Of a stretch of 64,000 nt of DNA, positions 33,877 to 45,915 are shown piece after piece. How positions within the stretch are numbered: the stretch's first letter is position 1; every line of letters begins with the position of its first letter. The position numbers were made by a program, and so were the translations under genes. Below the pieces are notes generated by a model, which made no database searches, was not told where the DNA came from, and saw nothing but the letters and a program-made list of their open reading frames with translations. This DNA comes from Platycnemis pennipes (lineage: Eukaryota; Arthropoda; Insecta; Odonata; Platycnemididae), in assembly GCA_933228895.1 (NCBI GenBank), contig OW121852.1:58136872-58200871 (forward strand), written 5' to 3'.

Positions 33877-36319
33877 TTTCATTATCTGGTGTTTAATTAC
33901 ACATCAACAACTCACAACACACGAAAATAAAAGAACTAAAATTTTTAACAGGAAACAACGCAAATCGTGTTTGCACAGAGTCGGCATCAAACAGCTTTGA
34001 GCCTGAGTTTTTGCCCCCCGAGTTGACCTGAGAAGTGCTAGGGCCCATTGCGAAACCTGTGGGTTTTCTCTATTCATGAACGCTGGTAACACCGAGCTTG
34101 TAAATTCAAAATTGGTTCTGAGCCAGTTCCCGGCTGGCAACTACGGTGGGTATGCGGTTAAATACTTCTCCTCAGCAGAATCAAATCCACCACTCTCACA
34201 ATTTATCCGCCAACCTCTTGCCATCACGCATTTCAATCTTAAATCACAGATTTATGTTCGCTAATTTGTAACTCATCCGCCGTTTCGAACGAACAAACGT
34301 AGCACGCACCTTCCATTATTTTCGCATGCGCATCCAGTCCACGTTCATTTCTCACCGTATTTTCCCTACTCTAACCTAAAACTCATCAGAAACACCAAGA
34401 ACCTGATACTAACCCCACATGCAAGGCTTCTAGTGATGCGGGCTGATATACAGGTTCTTGCTTACCAAAAAAATATAATAATCGTAACTGATTAACATAA
34501 AAATTATTGATTTAGCGGGAGTAAACAGTCAAATTGTGGCCTTTAGAAGAAGGAAAAAGGTTTGATATACAAAACAAAGAATGTATTTATTATTTCAATG
34601 AGAGACGACACGAAAGGGATCGGGATTCCGCACTCAGGAGGCTATTGACTTCACAGAAAGGCGTTAAGATGTATGTTCAACTGGTAGCCGTTTAAATTTG
34701 AAGTTCATAGAGCTGGCGCACACCGTTCTAACAGTCTCTAACGACAACATTTTCCCACCTCAAACAAAAAAAAAAGAAAAATGCAATTGTTTCTACTCCT
34801 ATTGGCGTTACTGAGTGGAACTATATCGTCGGAAAAGAGATAAAACCTTTAGCACTTTTCCATAAATAAAATTTAATAAAACCCAATCGTGGATTCAACG
34901 TCTGGGCGTAAATTATATGCGTAGAAGAGAACCTAAAAAATGACGCAAATATGTTAAAACCATGGTAGGTTTTTATTAAAATTTGTTGATGGAAAAGTAA
35001 TAAAAGTTTTCTTTATTTTCCTAACAGAGAAAATCTGATAAAATCCTCCATTGTTTGCAAATATATCTTAAATTTTTATTGTTAAATCCCGCTGTTTATT
35101 CCTTTGGCTATCATTATCCGAGAAGTTCGAACACAGGAATCCACCGTGTTAGGATAATATAATGGAAAAAGAACCTATGTACTCGATAAATCAAATAACT
35201 GAAAAATGAATCACTTAAATACAAGACTACTTATATTTTAAACAAATACACAGGTGGCCTTGCACTAATTAAATTTTCTAACAATTCACGTACAAATCGT
35301 ATATAATTAACGCTAAATCTGTCATTAAGAGCATCAGAAGTTGTGATAATAGAAGTTTTCCTAAACATGGTTAGCTGCTAGTGAATTCAATGCGGTTAAC
35401 GTTCATGTTTTTCTTTGGAAATGAAGAGCAAGAGAGATCATGAACTCATAATCGCATAATCAAAGAGTAATGCCGTAGATTGCGTAAGAAAAAGCAACTG
35501 TACGATAAACATATATATGAAATGCACATACTATAAATTTCCAGATACTATATCCGAGCTACGGGAACCAAGCTAGACATCCCCGAAATATATCAAATTA
35601 CCGATAAAATGTAAAGTTTTGATGGAGTATCCCTTCCATTCGTTTCATTCCATTCATAAATTGGCTCCTTCCCGTTATTTATCTCTTCAGATCGGCATTT
35701 TCCTATCCCTCGTCAAATAACACATTTTTTCTTCCTCTGCTTCGCTTACCCAGCATTCTAGACCTAAGATCGTAGTCTTAAATGAACAAATGATGAGACT
35801 TACATTTTGTATCACACTTGAGCTCATAAAGAACCCTTTCCATGAAGATGACTTCATTTCAAGATGACAAGATTTCCATGAAGACTTGGTGAAAGAATTT
35901 TCCAGCATTCATAGGCATCAGTTTGCAACATCAGAGAGAGGCACCAGGTGAAGCGCACCAGTTCACCAGTCCCGACCCATGGAGAGAATCTTAATGTTGA
36001 TGGGCGTAGGGTGAGACCGAGTGATCATAATTCCATCCAGACAAGGCAGATATTAAAGACCCTTAGCGGTAGTTGCAGAAGACAACGTTCCTTGAAATTA
36101 CCAATCAACCAACTACGATTTTAACTACATTTTGACCATGTATTCCTCTTCCTCTGAAAAATATTTAGTTGAGAAACGCCTTCTCAACCATCGATTACAA
36201 TTGATGATCTGAAATCAATTGATCATCTAAATCCTTAATTACCGATTATTTTGACTAAATGAGACGTGTGACTCAAAAAACTAAAAAACTCGAGCAAGTC
36301 GATCAAGTTCCATACTCGA
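33877..36319. other. Unassigned sequence
   Basis: No gene recognised. A 10-bp perfect inverted repeat, CAAGAACCTG (34396-34405) and its complement (34451-34460), spans 65 bp and is the only structure noted. Confidence 0.35.
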
Positions 36320-36500
36320 TTTGTCGAAGTTGGGACAGTGAGCAGTGGACCTCTCCGAGCCTTTCGTTAAGATCCGACACCGGTTATCTCTCTTCCCTTT
36401 CTCCCTTCGTCAAAGTCCTCCCAAAACCTAATTACTCACCTATCCTGAACGGCGCATATGACCTTAGATACTAGTTCTCTACCTGGAATAGCTACCGACC
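36320..36500 (+). repeat. Decayed SINE copy, 3' part
   Basis: This stretch aligns with the 3' two-thirds of the SINE at 40.3 kb: GTCGAAGTTGGGACAGTGAG versus GTCGGATGGGACGTTAAGCC, then CTTTCGTTAAGA, CCTATCCT..A.GGCGCA.ATGACCT and TACC. The tRNA-related head and the target duplication are not recognisable. Confidence 0.6.
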
Positions 36501-36930
36501 ATAAATTTTCCGTTTCATTTTCGACAAATATAATGGCTCCCAGGATTAAAAGGGATTGGTGTAGGTACTACCTCTTCAAGAGAAGCGTTAAGAAATAATT
36601 TAAGACAATCTATTACCTTGGTTAGGAAACGGGTGTACTGAGATGGTGCACGTAAGGCATACTTTAAATGAAATGCGAAATAATTTATCCACCAGATTTG
36701 AAAACTTGGCTGGTAATAAAGTTATACTCCAGGCAAAAGAAGAGGAAAATCCTTTTCTTAATTCCAAGGAATGTCCACGGAATAATTACTTATAGCCGAT
36801 ATAAAATTGTATATTTTACTGGAAAGGGCTTTATTTACCCGATACTTCCGAAACGTTTTCTGGTCATTCTGCCACCCAACCACTAATCGAAAAAATAATA
36901 AAATTCCAATGATTTTTCATCTGATGTGGG
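36501..36930. other. Unassigned sequence
   Basis: Nothing recognised. Confidence 0.35.
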
Positions 36931-37535
36931 AAGGCTACCGGAGATAAGTGGGCTCCCCTTTCCCAACCCTTTTGGCAACGCTGTCCGAAAACCCTTGGAA
37001 ATGATAACAAATCATCTCTCGCCTCTCCAGAATGCGGGAAGGTAGAAATAGAGAGGGATGAAGGGAATAAAAGATCGCTCCCCAACGCTCATACCGCCCA
37101 TAAAAATCGAGGTCTATGGGGAGATATTGGGATGGCACGGTTCCGGAGACCCCGCCTCTCGACCTCACGCCAATCAAACCTCCAAACGAGATCCCATCCC
37201 AAATACCACCCTTTATCTTCCCACCCCAAGATCCCCAAGGCCTTAAGAGTCCTCCCCTACTCCCCCCGACCCTCTCTCTGCGCATTAAATCCCTTCGAAT
37301 CCCTTGTTTTCCTCGACTTTGTGCCCGGAAAGCAGGACCGGACCGAGACGACGACTCGGCTCTTAAGAGCACTCCCTCTGGAGAGCGCGAGATAGGGAGC
37401 AGGAATGACGGCAAGAGACTGGAGATGCGTGTTCTGGATGGGATTTCGATCCTGAATGAAAAAATACCAAAAAAAATGAGACCCTTCAAAACATATCAGC
37501 GGCAGAGTTCGCCAGTTCCGGTCAATTAGGCTTGT
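36931..37535. other. GC-rich island with overlapping open frames
   Basis: Open frames of 62 to 184 codons overlap on both strands and in several phases (longest 37489-36935 minus; 37116-37529 plus). Such stacking reflects stop-codon scarcity in GC-rich, strand-asymmetric sequence rather than a gene. The products are rich in Pro, Arg, Ser and Gly with no known domain. A host CpG island or exon cannot be excluded. Confidence 0.35.
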
Positions 37536-40282
37536 AAGCCAACCTCCTCCCTAACTTCACCCACTTTTCCATCTCCATAGCCTACGGGGGCTTCCGGAAC
37601 ACAAGGAAATTGAGGGTAGCGGGAATAGGGGAAAGGGTGGAGCTGGGAATATCATTTTCCAAAAATATGAATACGCATCACGGGCGAAGGAATGAAAAGC
37701 AGGGGAACAAATTAGGGGAGCACACTTGCTGAGTAAATTTCCTGTAGTTAGCATGAGATTGCTTCGGAGTAGGGCAGAACGATGGAAATACAAAGTAATT
37801 TTCTTCCGCGCACCGAGTGGAGGATGATGATCCATGCGGGGTTTTGGCCTCTAGGGAAAGGTAATCCACCTTTTACCCTCAAGCCACCAAAAGGACATAT
37901 TGCAGATGGTGAGGTCACCAACCACGAAAACACTTGGAGATAGGAGATGAAAGTAAACTATCCTCCCGCCCCGCTTCAAAAACCTTATTTGGATGAAAAG
38001 GCAACATCTAATCTCTATAATTTATCTTCCAAATTTAGTAGTTAGCTTCATTAAAAAATAAATCCTTGAATAATTCGTCGTTGGTATAAAGTCAATCAAA
38101 TCTGAATGGGAAGAGCATTATTCTCAAACAATACATTACTGCTAAAAATACCCATATAGATTTGACTTTAAAAGCTCAAAAAACACGACGTCACTACCAA
38201 ACTAAATACTATATCTTGCATGCAAGAGCAAGCACTACATAATAATGACAATAAGAAACATGGTGATAATGAATTTTGATTAAGGATGAATAAAACGTGT
38301 AACACTGTATGAAGTTCAGGTATACTACGAGTGGGGACTGCTGCCTTATTCACATCAAATAACGGCGACAAAAACGAGTAAAATTATTCACAAACAACGA
38401 AGACGGGGGAGTTATCGGACGAACCAATAGAAGTCAGGAAATCATCAGGGACACTCATAGAAGGTATATAAATGAAAGGAAGATAGGCTGAAGTCGTAGG
38501 CCACAGGATTTCACCCAATATCCCGGTAAGCTCTTCATCTACGGCCAAATGTCTTCCCAGAACTTCACTTCACAAAGTCTATATTATTTTATTTTATCTC
38601 AATCCATCTTAACATGTAAAATACAACACTCCATTAACATGCGCATTGAATTCAACTCCTTCGCCAGTTTCCAACCACCTCCTCTGCATATTAACGATAA
38701 TAATAGCGGGAAACGTGATCATAGCCATTCAAACTAATCTCAATTCTCACTATTTATGGAGGGTCCCAAGATTCGTGTCTGAGAAAATTATCTGCGGAGA
38801 CAGTTTGTCTAAAAGATACTAAAGGCGATCACGAAAAACAAAGATAAGATTTGCACTTGTCACACTCAAAGAATCTTTCTAATAATATTATATATATACG
38901 AACCAATAAGTTCACTAGTATATATTTCACGACCGTCACATCGAGCAAGCAGGCATTTCAATCGAGCTCGCTATAATTACATTGGTCGGAAGATAATAAT
39001 TTCATCACCCACGACCCGAATAATGGATAATAGATCAAAAGAAAACTGAAGTGATTAGGTTCTGCAGAACAAATACGGCTATGTCAACCGTATACAATAT
39101 CACAATAGAGATAATAAAATAGATGAAAGACCTATCGTTTATTTCTTGGAAGGATATCGGATGAAAATGAGCCTATTGCTTGAGATATAAGAAGATAATC
39201 AAGTTTGTGAAGGGAGCTAAGGTTGTTAACGGTAGAAGACTCATTAAGGGAAATTTAATTAGAGGTCTGATACCTTCCTACTGGCTAGGAATACGATACA
39301 AAATGCTACTACGCTTTACAATGGATAAATCTGAACCTTTTGGAGAGGGGATGAAAATAAACGTATAAGATGAGCGTAAGGAAAATAATTAAAGGAATTC
39401 GATCAATTTGAATAACGGCGTAGGTTTTGTAGAGGGCAGAAGGAAATTAATGGAGAAATATAGAAAAAGGAAGTAAAAATCGAGGGCTGCATGTATACCA
39501 AGGCAACGGTATGCTGCAGGCTGTGATAAGAGAGAGGATACTGGATTTTCGGAATAGATGAGAAAGGGAACCCAATTTTAATGGAATAGAAAATAAAAGA
39601 AGAAATTCAGAAGAACGAAATCTTGTGAAGGCGCCTAAATGAAAAAGATCAAATAAATATCTTATTTCTGTTGCATTAAATTCTTATGCCTCTAGTAGAG
39701 CGAGTAGAGTGTTTTTTAACACAAGAAGAAAGATTTAGTTAACGATACACTTTACACCAATCTCAGCATAAAAAAGAAAGCCATCTATTCTCCTGCGCAT
39801 ACTCAGGAAATGCAATACGACTACCGTAATATGCAGATCTAGGTGTTTGAATAAATCTAAAGTATGACTCATAATTATCTCCGGGATTTTTAAGATATAT
39901 ATTTCATAGTATGTATTTGTAGACAGAGTAAAAATTCAAAATTCGGTGCATTAAGAGATTCTCCAAATTTGGAGCTTACATTTCAAGGGCTCGACATGTC
40001 TACCCTCGGTGGCATAACGGACATTAATCCTGAATTCAACTTCTTGCCAGAGGCGTTCCAACACATCACGATCGACATCAGTGAATGCAAGTTCAATCTT
40101 TTTTCCATTTTTTTTCCTAAATTTGCACATACCCGACACTGCTAATTAAGTATGCAAACTTGGATGGTCTTTTAATATACCGATATGCTACTTTTTACAC
40201 CAGCTCCTGCATACTCAGGTAAAATTATGAATCGTCCTGTATTTGCGGGGACAGTGGATCGAGTGAAAATAATTCATGCAAT
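37536..40282. other. Unassigned sequence
   Basis: No reliable family. A purine-rich patch at 39180-39600 contains weak RTE-like blocks (NGRRLIKGNLIRGL near 39220 and GNGMLQAVI near 39500) that could be a very decayed RTE tail; I do not call it. Confidence 0.35.
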
Positions 40283-40294
40283 CCAAATTTACAC
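40283..40294. repeat. SINE target-site duplication, left copy
   Basis: CCAAATTTACAC is repeated exactly at 40610-40621 on the other side of the SINE. The first one or two C may belong to the tail on the right side. Confidence 0.85.
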
Positions 40295-40609
40295 TAGAGT
40301 ACTGGCCTCCCATCCCGAGGGCCCGGGTACGATTCCAGGCAGTGGCTGATTTCTCAGTGGAAAAGCGGTCCCCCCTTGAGTGTCTAGTGGAGGGCATTTT
40401 AAGTTCAGTACTCCGTCCGTCGGATGGGACGTTAAGCCGTGGTCCCCTTGGCTTCTTTCGTTAAGAGTAGGCTAATGCCGACGCCGGGTTTCTCTCCACC
40501 CTTCCTCCATTCCCTGAAAAATCCTACCATTACCCAATTATCCACCTATCCTATATGGCGCAAATGACCTCAGCTGCCGGTTGCCTCCCCTAAATAACCA
40601 ACCAACCAA
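40295..40609 (+). mobile_element. tRNA-derived SINE with (AACC)n tail
   Basis: The head resembles the 3' half of a tRNA (CTGGCCTCCCATCCCGAGGG then GGGTACGATTCC, a B-box-like word at 40325-40336). A body of about 270 bp follows, with the segment CCGTCCGTCGGATGGGACGT (40412-40431), a stretch of the kind shared among invertebrate SINEs. The 3' end is a short AACC repeat (40596-40614). A 12-bp exact duplication flanks the unit, the mark of LINE-driven retroposition, and the small divergence between its copies suggests a fairly recent insertion. A SINE carries no protein; it would be transcribed by RNA polymerase III and moved by a partner LINE, which cannot be named from here. Confidence 0.85.
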
Positions 40610-40621
40610 CCAAATTTACAC
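40610..40621. repeat. SINE target-site duplication, right copy
   Basis: CCAAATTTACAC is identical to 40283-40294 and immediately follows the AACC tail. Confidence 0.85.
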
Positions 40622-40659
40622 GTAATTGGCGGAATACCCTTAATCACCAGATCAATCCG

Positions 40660-41210
40660 AAAATGGTGAAGTGGATTGTGGGTGAAGACTGTGCCGCGAG
40701 GAAATGTTCTTGCGTTCTTGCAGCACCCTCCCCATTGGCATTCTCCTCTCCTACGACTTTCCTCCCACGCACCAACTCCCTCTCTCCAATCTCCTCCCGT
40801 GTTACCCGTCACGCCTTCCGAGATCAGGCAACTGCCTCCAACCCACGCCTCCCTCACAACACTCCCACGCTTTTATAGGTCCTCTCGTTCCCAGTCCACG
40901 CCGCTCCAGCCTCCATTCATTCCCGAATTTCTCTCCCTCCCCCTGTACTCGCCCCCGCGTTTGTGTCTCACAGTCGACGAAAAAACGGATGGGGGAAGAG
41001 CCTCGTCGCCTCTTATTTATTCCCCCGAACACCAAAAGAGTGAGTGAGTGAATGGGGTGGGCCCGCCTTTTCGAATCTAGAACTGAGGTTTGGACGTGCG
41101 TGTGTGCTTTTGCCTCTTTCTTTGGCCACGTCCGTTTTCCCTCGTGCTTTCTCTCTCTTCCCCGTTTCTCTCCACTTCCTTCACATTCGGTTCGGAACGG
41201 AGGCAAGGGT
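40660..41210. other. Pyrimidine-rich GC-rich island
   Basis: The plus strand is strongly C/T-rich from about 40700 to 41200. Open frames overlap in all phases (71 to 134 codons), giving Pro/Ser/Leu-rich or Arg/Gly/Glu-rich products. I read these as compositional. It resembles the 54.45-54.76 kb stretch in strand asymmetry. Confidence 0.35.
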
Positions 41211-43674
41211 TGATGTGGTCGGGGTGCTAGGGTGGGTTTTGCGGGTCCATTTTCTGGCTGGAATTCAGAGCCTTCATTTTCGTTTTTGCCGAGGGAAGTT
41301 GGGAAGCAAAGGTTTTCTTAAAAGGGTAGGTTACGTATGAAAGACGGTTCCAGAAGTCATTAATTTTCGCGAGAATTTCTAAGGGCAAATTTTGTCGCAT
41401 GAAATCTCGCATTTTTCCCATCAACTACCAAGAAACACTGCCTACTTAGAAAAAGATTTGTGAGAAGTTTCGTACAAAGATTGGACTCATATGGCCACGA
41501 AAAATAGATGCGGATCTTGGGGAACAGAGATAGGATTAGCTGATTCAGCAGGTTGAGAAGTGAGTCCTGAGAAGAAAGTGTAAGGAGCAATGGACGGAAA
41601 GGAAGGCGGAGGAAGCCGTAGGCAGTTACGACAGAAAAAAATGTCCGGGGCCGGTGGCTGTGACTTCATTAGTACAACTGTACTACGTATTTGAAGAAGT
41701 TAAGAAAGTTAACAGACGGCGTAAGGATGGGGAAGAGAAGGTGGATGGATCAAGTTGCTAAGGGTGATATGACACCGAAGACAGTGACTAATTGGTAGAA
41801 TGCAGAAGAAGCAGGAAAGATGAAGAAGGACCTTTTTAATGGGATGAAGAAGTTATGAAGGATGCTGAAGATAATATGCATTGCGAGGTGAAAAACCTCG
41901 AAATACATCTATCAGGGTAAGGGTCCCAAGGTCTAAGGGTAGGTAATACATTATTAGGGTTCTTTGTAAATCAATATTCATCGGTAGATTACCTCTAAAA
42001 TAATAAAAGCGAAAATTATTATATCCTTCAATTATAAAGTTTTGTAGAAAAATGTTAAATGCACTGTTGAGGGGGCTCAGGGAACTTCTTAAAAAGCCTA
42101 CAGTAAACGAAGTAAGTTTCGTGAATACGAAAGAAAAAGTAAGCCATGCAAAATATAAGTAGTGAAGATAAGAAAAGATGAAAGATTGAAAATATACCAT
42201 GTGAAAACATGAAAAATGCTTAACCGAAACGTGCACAAAACAAATAACGAGAAACGAGCAACCCAGCTTTTGCAGAAAGAAATAAGATGTAGCATCATAA
42301 TCAGATTTTCACCTTTAAAATTGCTCTTTCCGTTCCAAGTTAATTCTCTAACGCCCAGGAAGTTCACCTAAAATAGTTCTCCTAACCCAACCTAACACTC
42401 GTCCTTGGTCTACCTCCTGGAACTGTTCCCATAATTTCTCATCAGTATGTTCCTAACCACTCATAGCCTACTGGTACATCCCAGGGCCTCTCTGGTCGCT
42501 GTCAACAGTCCCACTAGGGAGCTCCTCTCTTCTGCTCACCCACTTGCTTCCTCATATCTCCTTTAATCCGTCCATTTCATCTTCACCATTAGCCTACAGC
42601 TACGGTGGGTGAAATTCACTAGCGATAGGGCATGATAGCATATGAATTCTATCGCAGCCAAATTATGGCACCCGCGGACTAAGGCGTAACATAAAACAAG
42701 CACAATCCATGTCTATTCTATCAATATCTGGGGTATGAACAGAAAGAGTCGGTTATCCTTGAAAATACAGAAATATCCGCCTATATAAGTGAATATATAA
42801 ATGTGTCAAACGCCACCTAAGTCTGTAGTACACCAAGAAAAATACTAGAAGTCTGAAATCTCCGGTAAACCAAAGTTGCCACAAATGATTGCCAGGGGTC
42901 AAAGACACGATACTGAACTGGAAAAATCCGAAATCAAAAAAATAGGATATCAGCACAGAACCGGAACACCATGGTCTCAAACATCGTATGAACTGGTGAG
43001 CCATCAATAAAAAGGAGATGATGGCCGATAGGGAGACTAGGAAGGGTGAAAGTACTTCCCTTGAGAAAGGGGCCAACGGCCGTCATCCGTTCCCCATCGA
43101 ATGTGACAATGAAAGGGCCAATTCATCTTCAAGATAAAAAAGAAAGACTTTGATTTATAGATTAGATAACAGCCAACATTCTCTGACTTTCTCCACCTCA
43201 CAGTCTCATCAATCTTGGCCCAATCATAAACGGCCACGACAGAAGTCACAAGAGGGACACTGTCGAAAGGATGAAAGGGTGAGAAATTGACGGAGGAAAT
43301 CTCGCGTAGAGAATTTTACGCTTCCTTACGCTATCTTCCACCATGAATGTAACGATGAGGAGAACATAAAATTAAGTAGGCAGAATATATACGCTTATGG
43401 ACAAGTAATTAAAAAATTTAAAAGGTCCTCTTATTTTGGTACCATGTTATTTTATGCTTCTCAACAAAAAACCATTACAAATACAAATACAAAAATTTCA
43501 ACCACCTCGAAGAAACCAAATGAACTGGACAAAATTCTTTTAAATGCGCAAATGTCACCTCAACAATGGAAGAAAATTGAAAAAATAATAAAGAAATGAA
43601 ACTGGCAAATCTTAGCTTCTTATGAAGCTTTTTCGCCTAAAATTCCTAATAATTCAATGTATCAATATCCACAC
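41211..43674. other. Unassigned sequence
   Basis: No recognised gene. The minus strand carries several open frames of about 65-130 codons (41853-42367, 42753-43249) rich in Phe, Leu and Ser, without a known motif. Confidence 0.35.
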
Positions 43675-43990
43675 AATGTGCGTATGGATATGAGACATGG
43701 ACTATGAACGTCAAGAAAAAATTTGAAGCTTTATAAATGTGGGTACGGAGGAGAATGGAGAAAGGGCAGGAAGGAGAGGAAAGAAGCTTGCTGTCAGAAA
43801 TTAGGAGAATGTGAAGTATGCGGATAGAACAGGTTCTTAGAGACAATGGAATTTAGGAGATACTAATCAAAGGTAGAATGTTGGGTAAGCAGGAAACAGG
43901 GAGAAAAAGTATTATGTTTAACATGAAGAGGGAGAGCTAGGAGATGTGCCGACTTGAAGGAAGAAATTGAAAGGAGTCGGAACTACATAA
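43675..43990 (+). pseudogene. RTE LINE C-terminal scrap with several stops
   Basis: One plus-strand phase reads YGYETWTMNVKKKFEAL, MWVRRRMEKGQE, GEERSLLSEIRRM, IEQVLRDNGI and IKGRMLGKQETGR over nearly 300 bases, with stops at five or so places. This is the RTE C-terminal region, seen elsewhere as YGSETWT..K...FEMWVWRRMEK, GEERSLL..IRRR, VLRGDGL and GR.LGKRGRGR. Keeping one phase while gaining stops suggests decay mainly by substitution. No tail or 5' part is visible. Confidence 0.75.
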
Positions 43991-45856
43991 ATAAGTGTGA
44001 ATAAAATGCAAATCAGAGTAGAAACACTATGAAAACCTACCCAGGTTGGTGAAACAGTCAACATCAAATTAAATCGCAAAATGTTATTCATTTTATAAGT
44101 TAAGACCTAAAAGCTGTGATATCAATTATGATATCCACCTTGGAACAATAGATTAAAATAATCGTAGGACATCTGTAATCACCAATAACTCCCATAGTAA
44201 CTAAGGAAAAGATAAAAAATAAGTACCTTCAGAGGTATGGAGGAAAGGTAACAAGAATACTTGAATTAAATATTTGAGAAAAATTCATGTGGAAATTCTA
44301 AAAAAAAGTCATGGTGAGAAAATGAATTCCGGAAATCACATACCCTAGGTGTAATTTATGATGCTTATTGATTTTCCACAAACAAGCACATTAATGCACA
44401 TCTTAGCGGTATTAGAACCACAGGAAGCAATATCATGCTCTAGCCGTTGAGCCGATGAAATGCTCTAGCCGTTATCAATTATTAACCTTAGTTATTAATG
44501 GATGACAAATTTACTACTTTGAAAATTTACTTTCAAAAATAAACGTAAATACCACCATATAGTTGGATTAAATACGTAACAATGATTGATAGCCTTCTAT
44601 CTGCTTGGGTAGGTTTGATGATTGAGTGTGCCAACTCTATATGCAACATATCATATATGAAGAGGAGATTGGTTTCCGAAATCCGCTTCAAAACGAGTTA
44701 TTGAGATAAAATCGCAACTAATGAGAGAGAGAGAGAGAGACGGGTAGCTATCGAAGAATACCTTACCTCTTTGTCAACCAGTCTTGGTATTGATTGCTCA
44801 TAATAGAAAAATAAATAAAATAATTTCTACTTTAAATAAATGGGTGAGAAATTCTGCCAGTGAATTTTCCCGCAAAAGGAGCAAGCAGGGACGGAAACGA
44901 AATCCCAGAAGCAGATTTACATCCCCGATGAAAAACGAATATTTCAGGGAGATGTTGTCAATTGTTTTTAGAACATTTTTTCCTCTCAAAGGAAAAAATA
45001 CGCCGTACGAAGGCAAACTTCACTAAGAGCCGTTTCTCACACATCTCCAAGCTTAGATTTCTCTGGAACAAGATTTTTTCTCCTCCGTAAAAGACGACGA
45101 GAAGTATAAAGAGGCCTGAAAACGTAAGAGCTCCAGTTTCCATCCGCTTAAAGAGTAGGTTATCCCATGATACCTCCAAGCCTAGGAAGATAACCTTCTT
45201 CCTAGGGATGAGAATAAATGCCGTTCAATGAGCCTACATAGATGGAATAAGAGATACGAGATTTTAATTTTTACAACAAGATCATCACACTCTAAAGATG
45301 ATTCGAGAGTGGGACTTCGATCGGATATTTTGTCGTCGTTTTCGTTCACTTCTCCATCTTCGGAGTGCTCTAAAAGTCAATTCAAGGATATCTGATAAGA
45401 GGTGAATAACTACCAAGCATGCAAAAAGTTCATGCACAAAGAGACTTCTTTCTTTCCCAACCATGTTTAGCACTTCATTTCACCGCCTTCCCATCCATTT
45501 CCCTTTCTCCGTTCTCCTCAGTACCCGAATTCATAAAGCTTCAAATTATTTCTTGTCGTTCTCACCAAAAGTCTAGATCTCATATCGGCTTCACTAGAGA
45601 TAAGTTATCATTTAATTTATTTATCGAAATGGACAAACAAACGAAAACTATTGCATTAATTTGTATTAAGTCGCAATTTAGTGTCAATTAAAGCTAACAA
45701 ATCACGTCTCGTAACTGTATCTATGCTTGATTTTTTCCTCCAGGTGTGCCTCTTTGTTTCGGGTTAGTAGTGTACTTACATACAGAGTAGTATTTTTTCG
45801 TATGCCTGTATGGTGGTCATTGTTCTCTGTGATTGATACTGCATCCTGGTGATGGC
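43991..45856. other. Unassigned AT-rich sequence
   Basis: Nothing recognised apart from a short (GA)n run near 44722-44740. Confidence 0.35.
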
Positions 45857-45915
45857 TAATCCCCTGCCGCACACCCTCGCGGTGGGTTGCTGGGTATTAT
45901 GTAGATGTACGTATG
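45857..45915 (+). repeat. Short conserved LINE-end-like motif, copy 2
   Basis: AATCCCCTGCCGCACACCCT, CGCGGTGGGTTGCTGGGTAT and TATGTAGATGTACGTATG form the reverse complement of the kind of motif at 31598. Both end in an ATGTAG-type repeat and may be 3' ends of related LINE copies. Confidence 0.45.

Noticed and set aside
36935..37529. Long overlapping open frames on both strands (up to 184 codons) as genes
   Set aside because: Frames are open in several phases of one GC-rich, strand-asymmetric stretch and give low-complexity products; base composition explains them.
39180..39600. Very decayed RTE tail
   Set aside because: Only two short resembling blocks in purine-rich sequence; chance is likely.
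40290..40345. A real tRNA gene
   Set aside because: Only the 3' half of a tRNA is imitated, no acceptor stem closes, and the unit continues into a SINE body with tail and target duplication.
40570..41340. Overlapping frames of 71-134 codons after the SINE
   Set aside because: C/T-rich sequence keeps all phases open; no recognisable protein.
42753..43249. Two adjoining minus-strand frames (107 and 70 codons) as part of a retrotransposon polyprotein
   Set aside because: No protease, reverse-transcriptase or integrase motif could be found in any phase.
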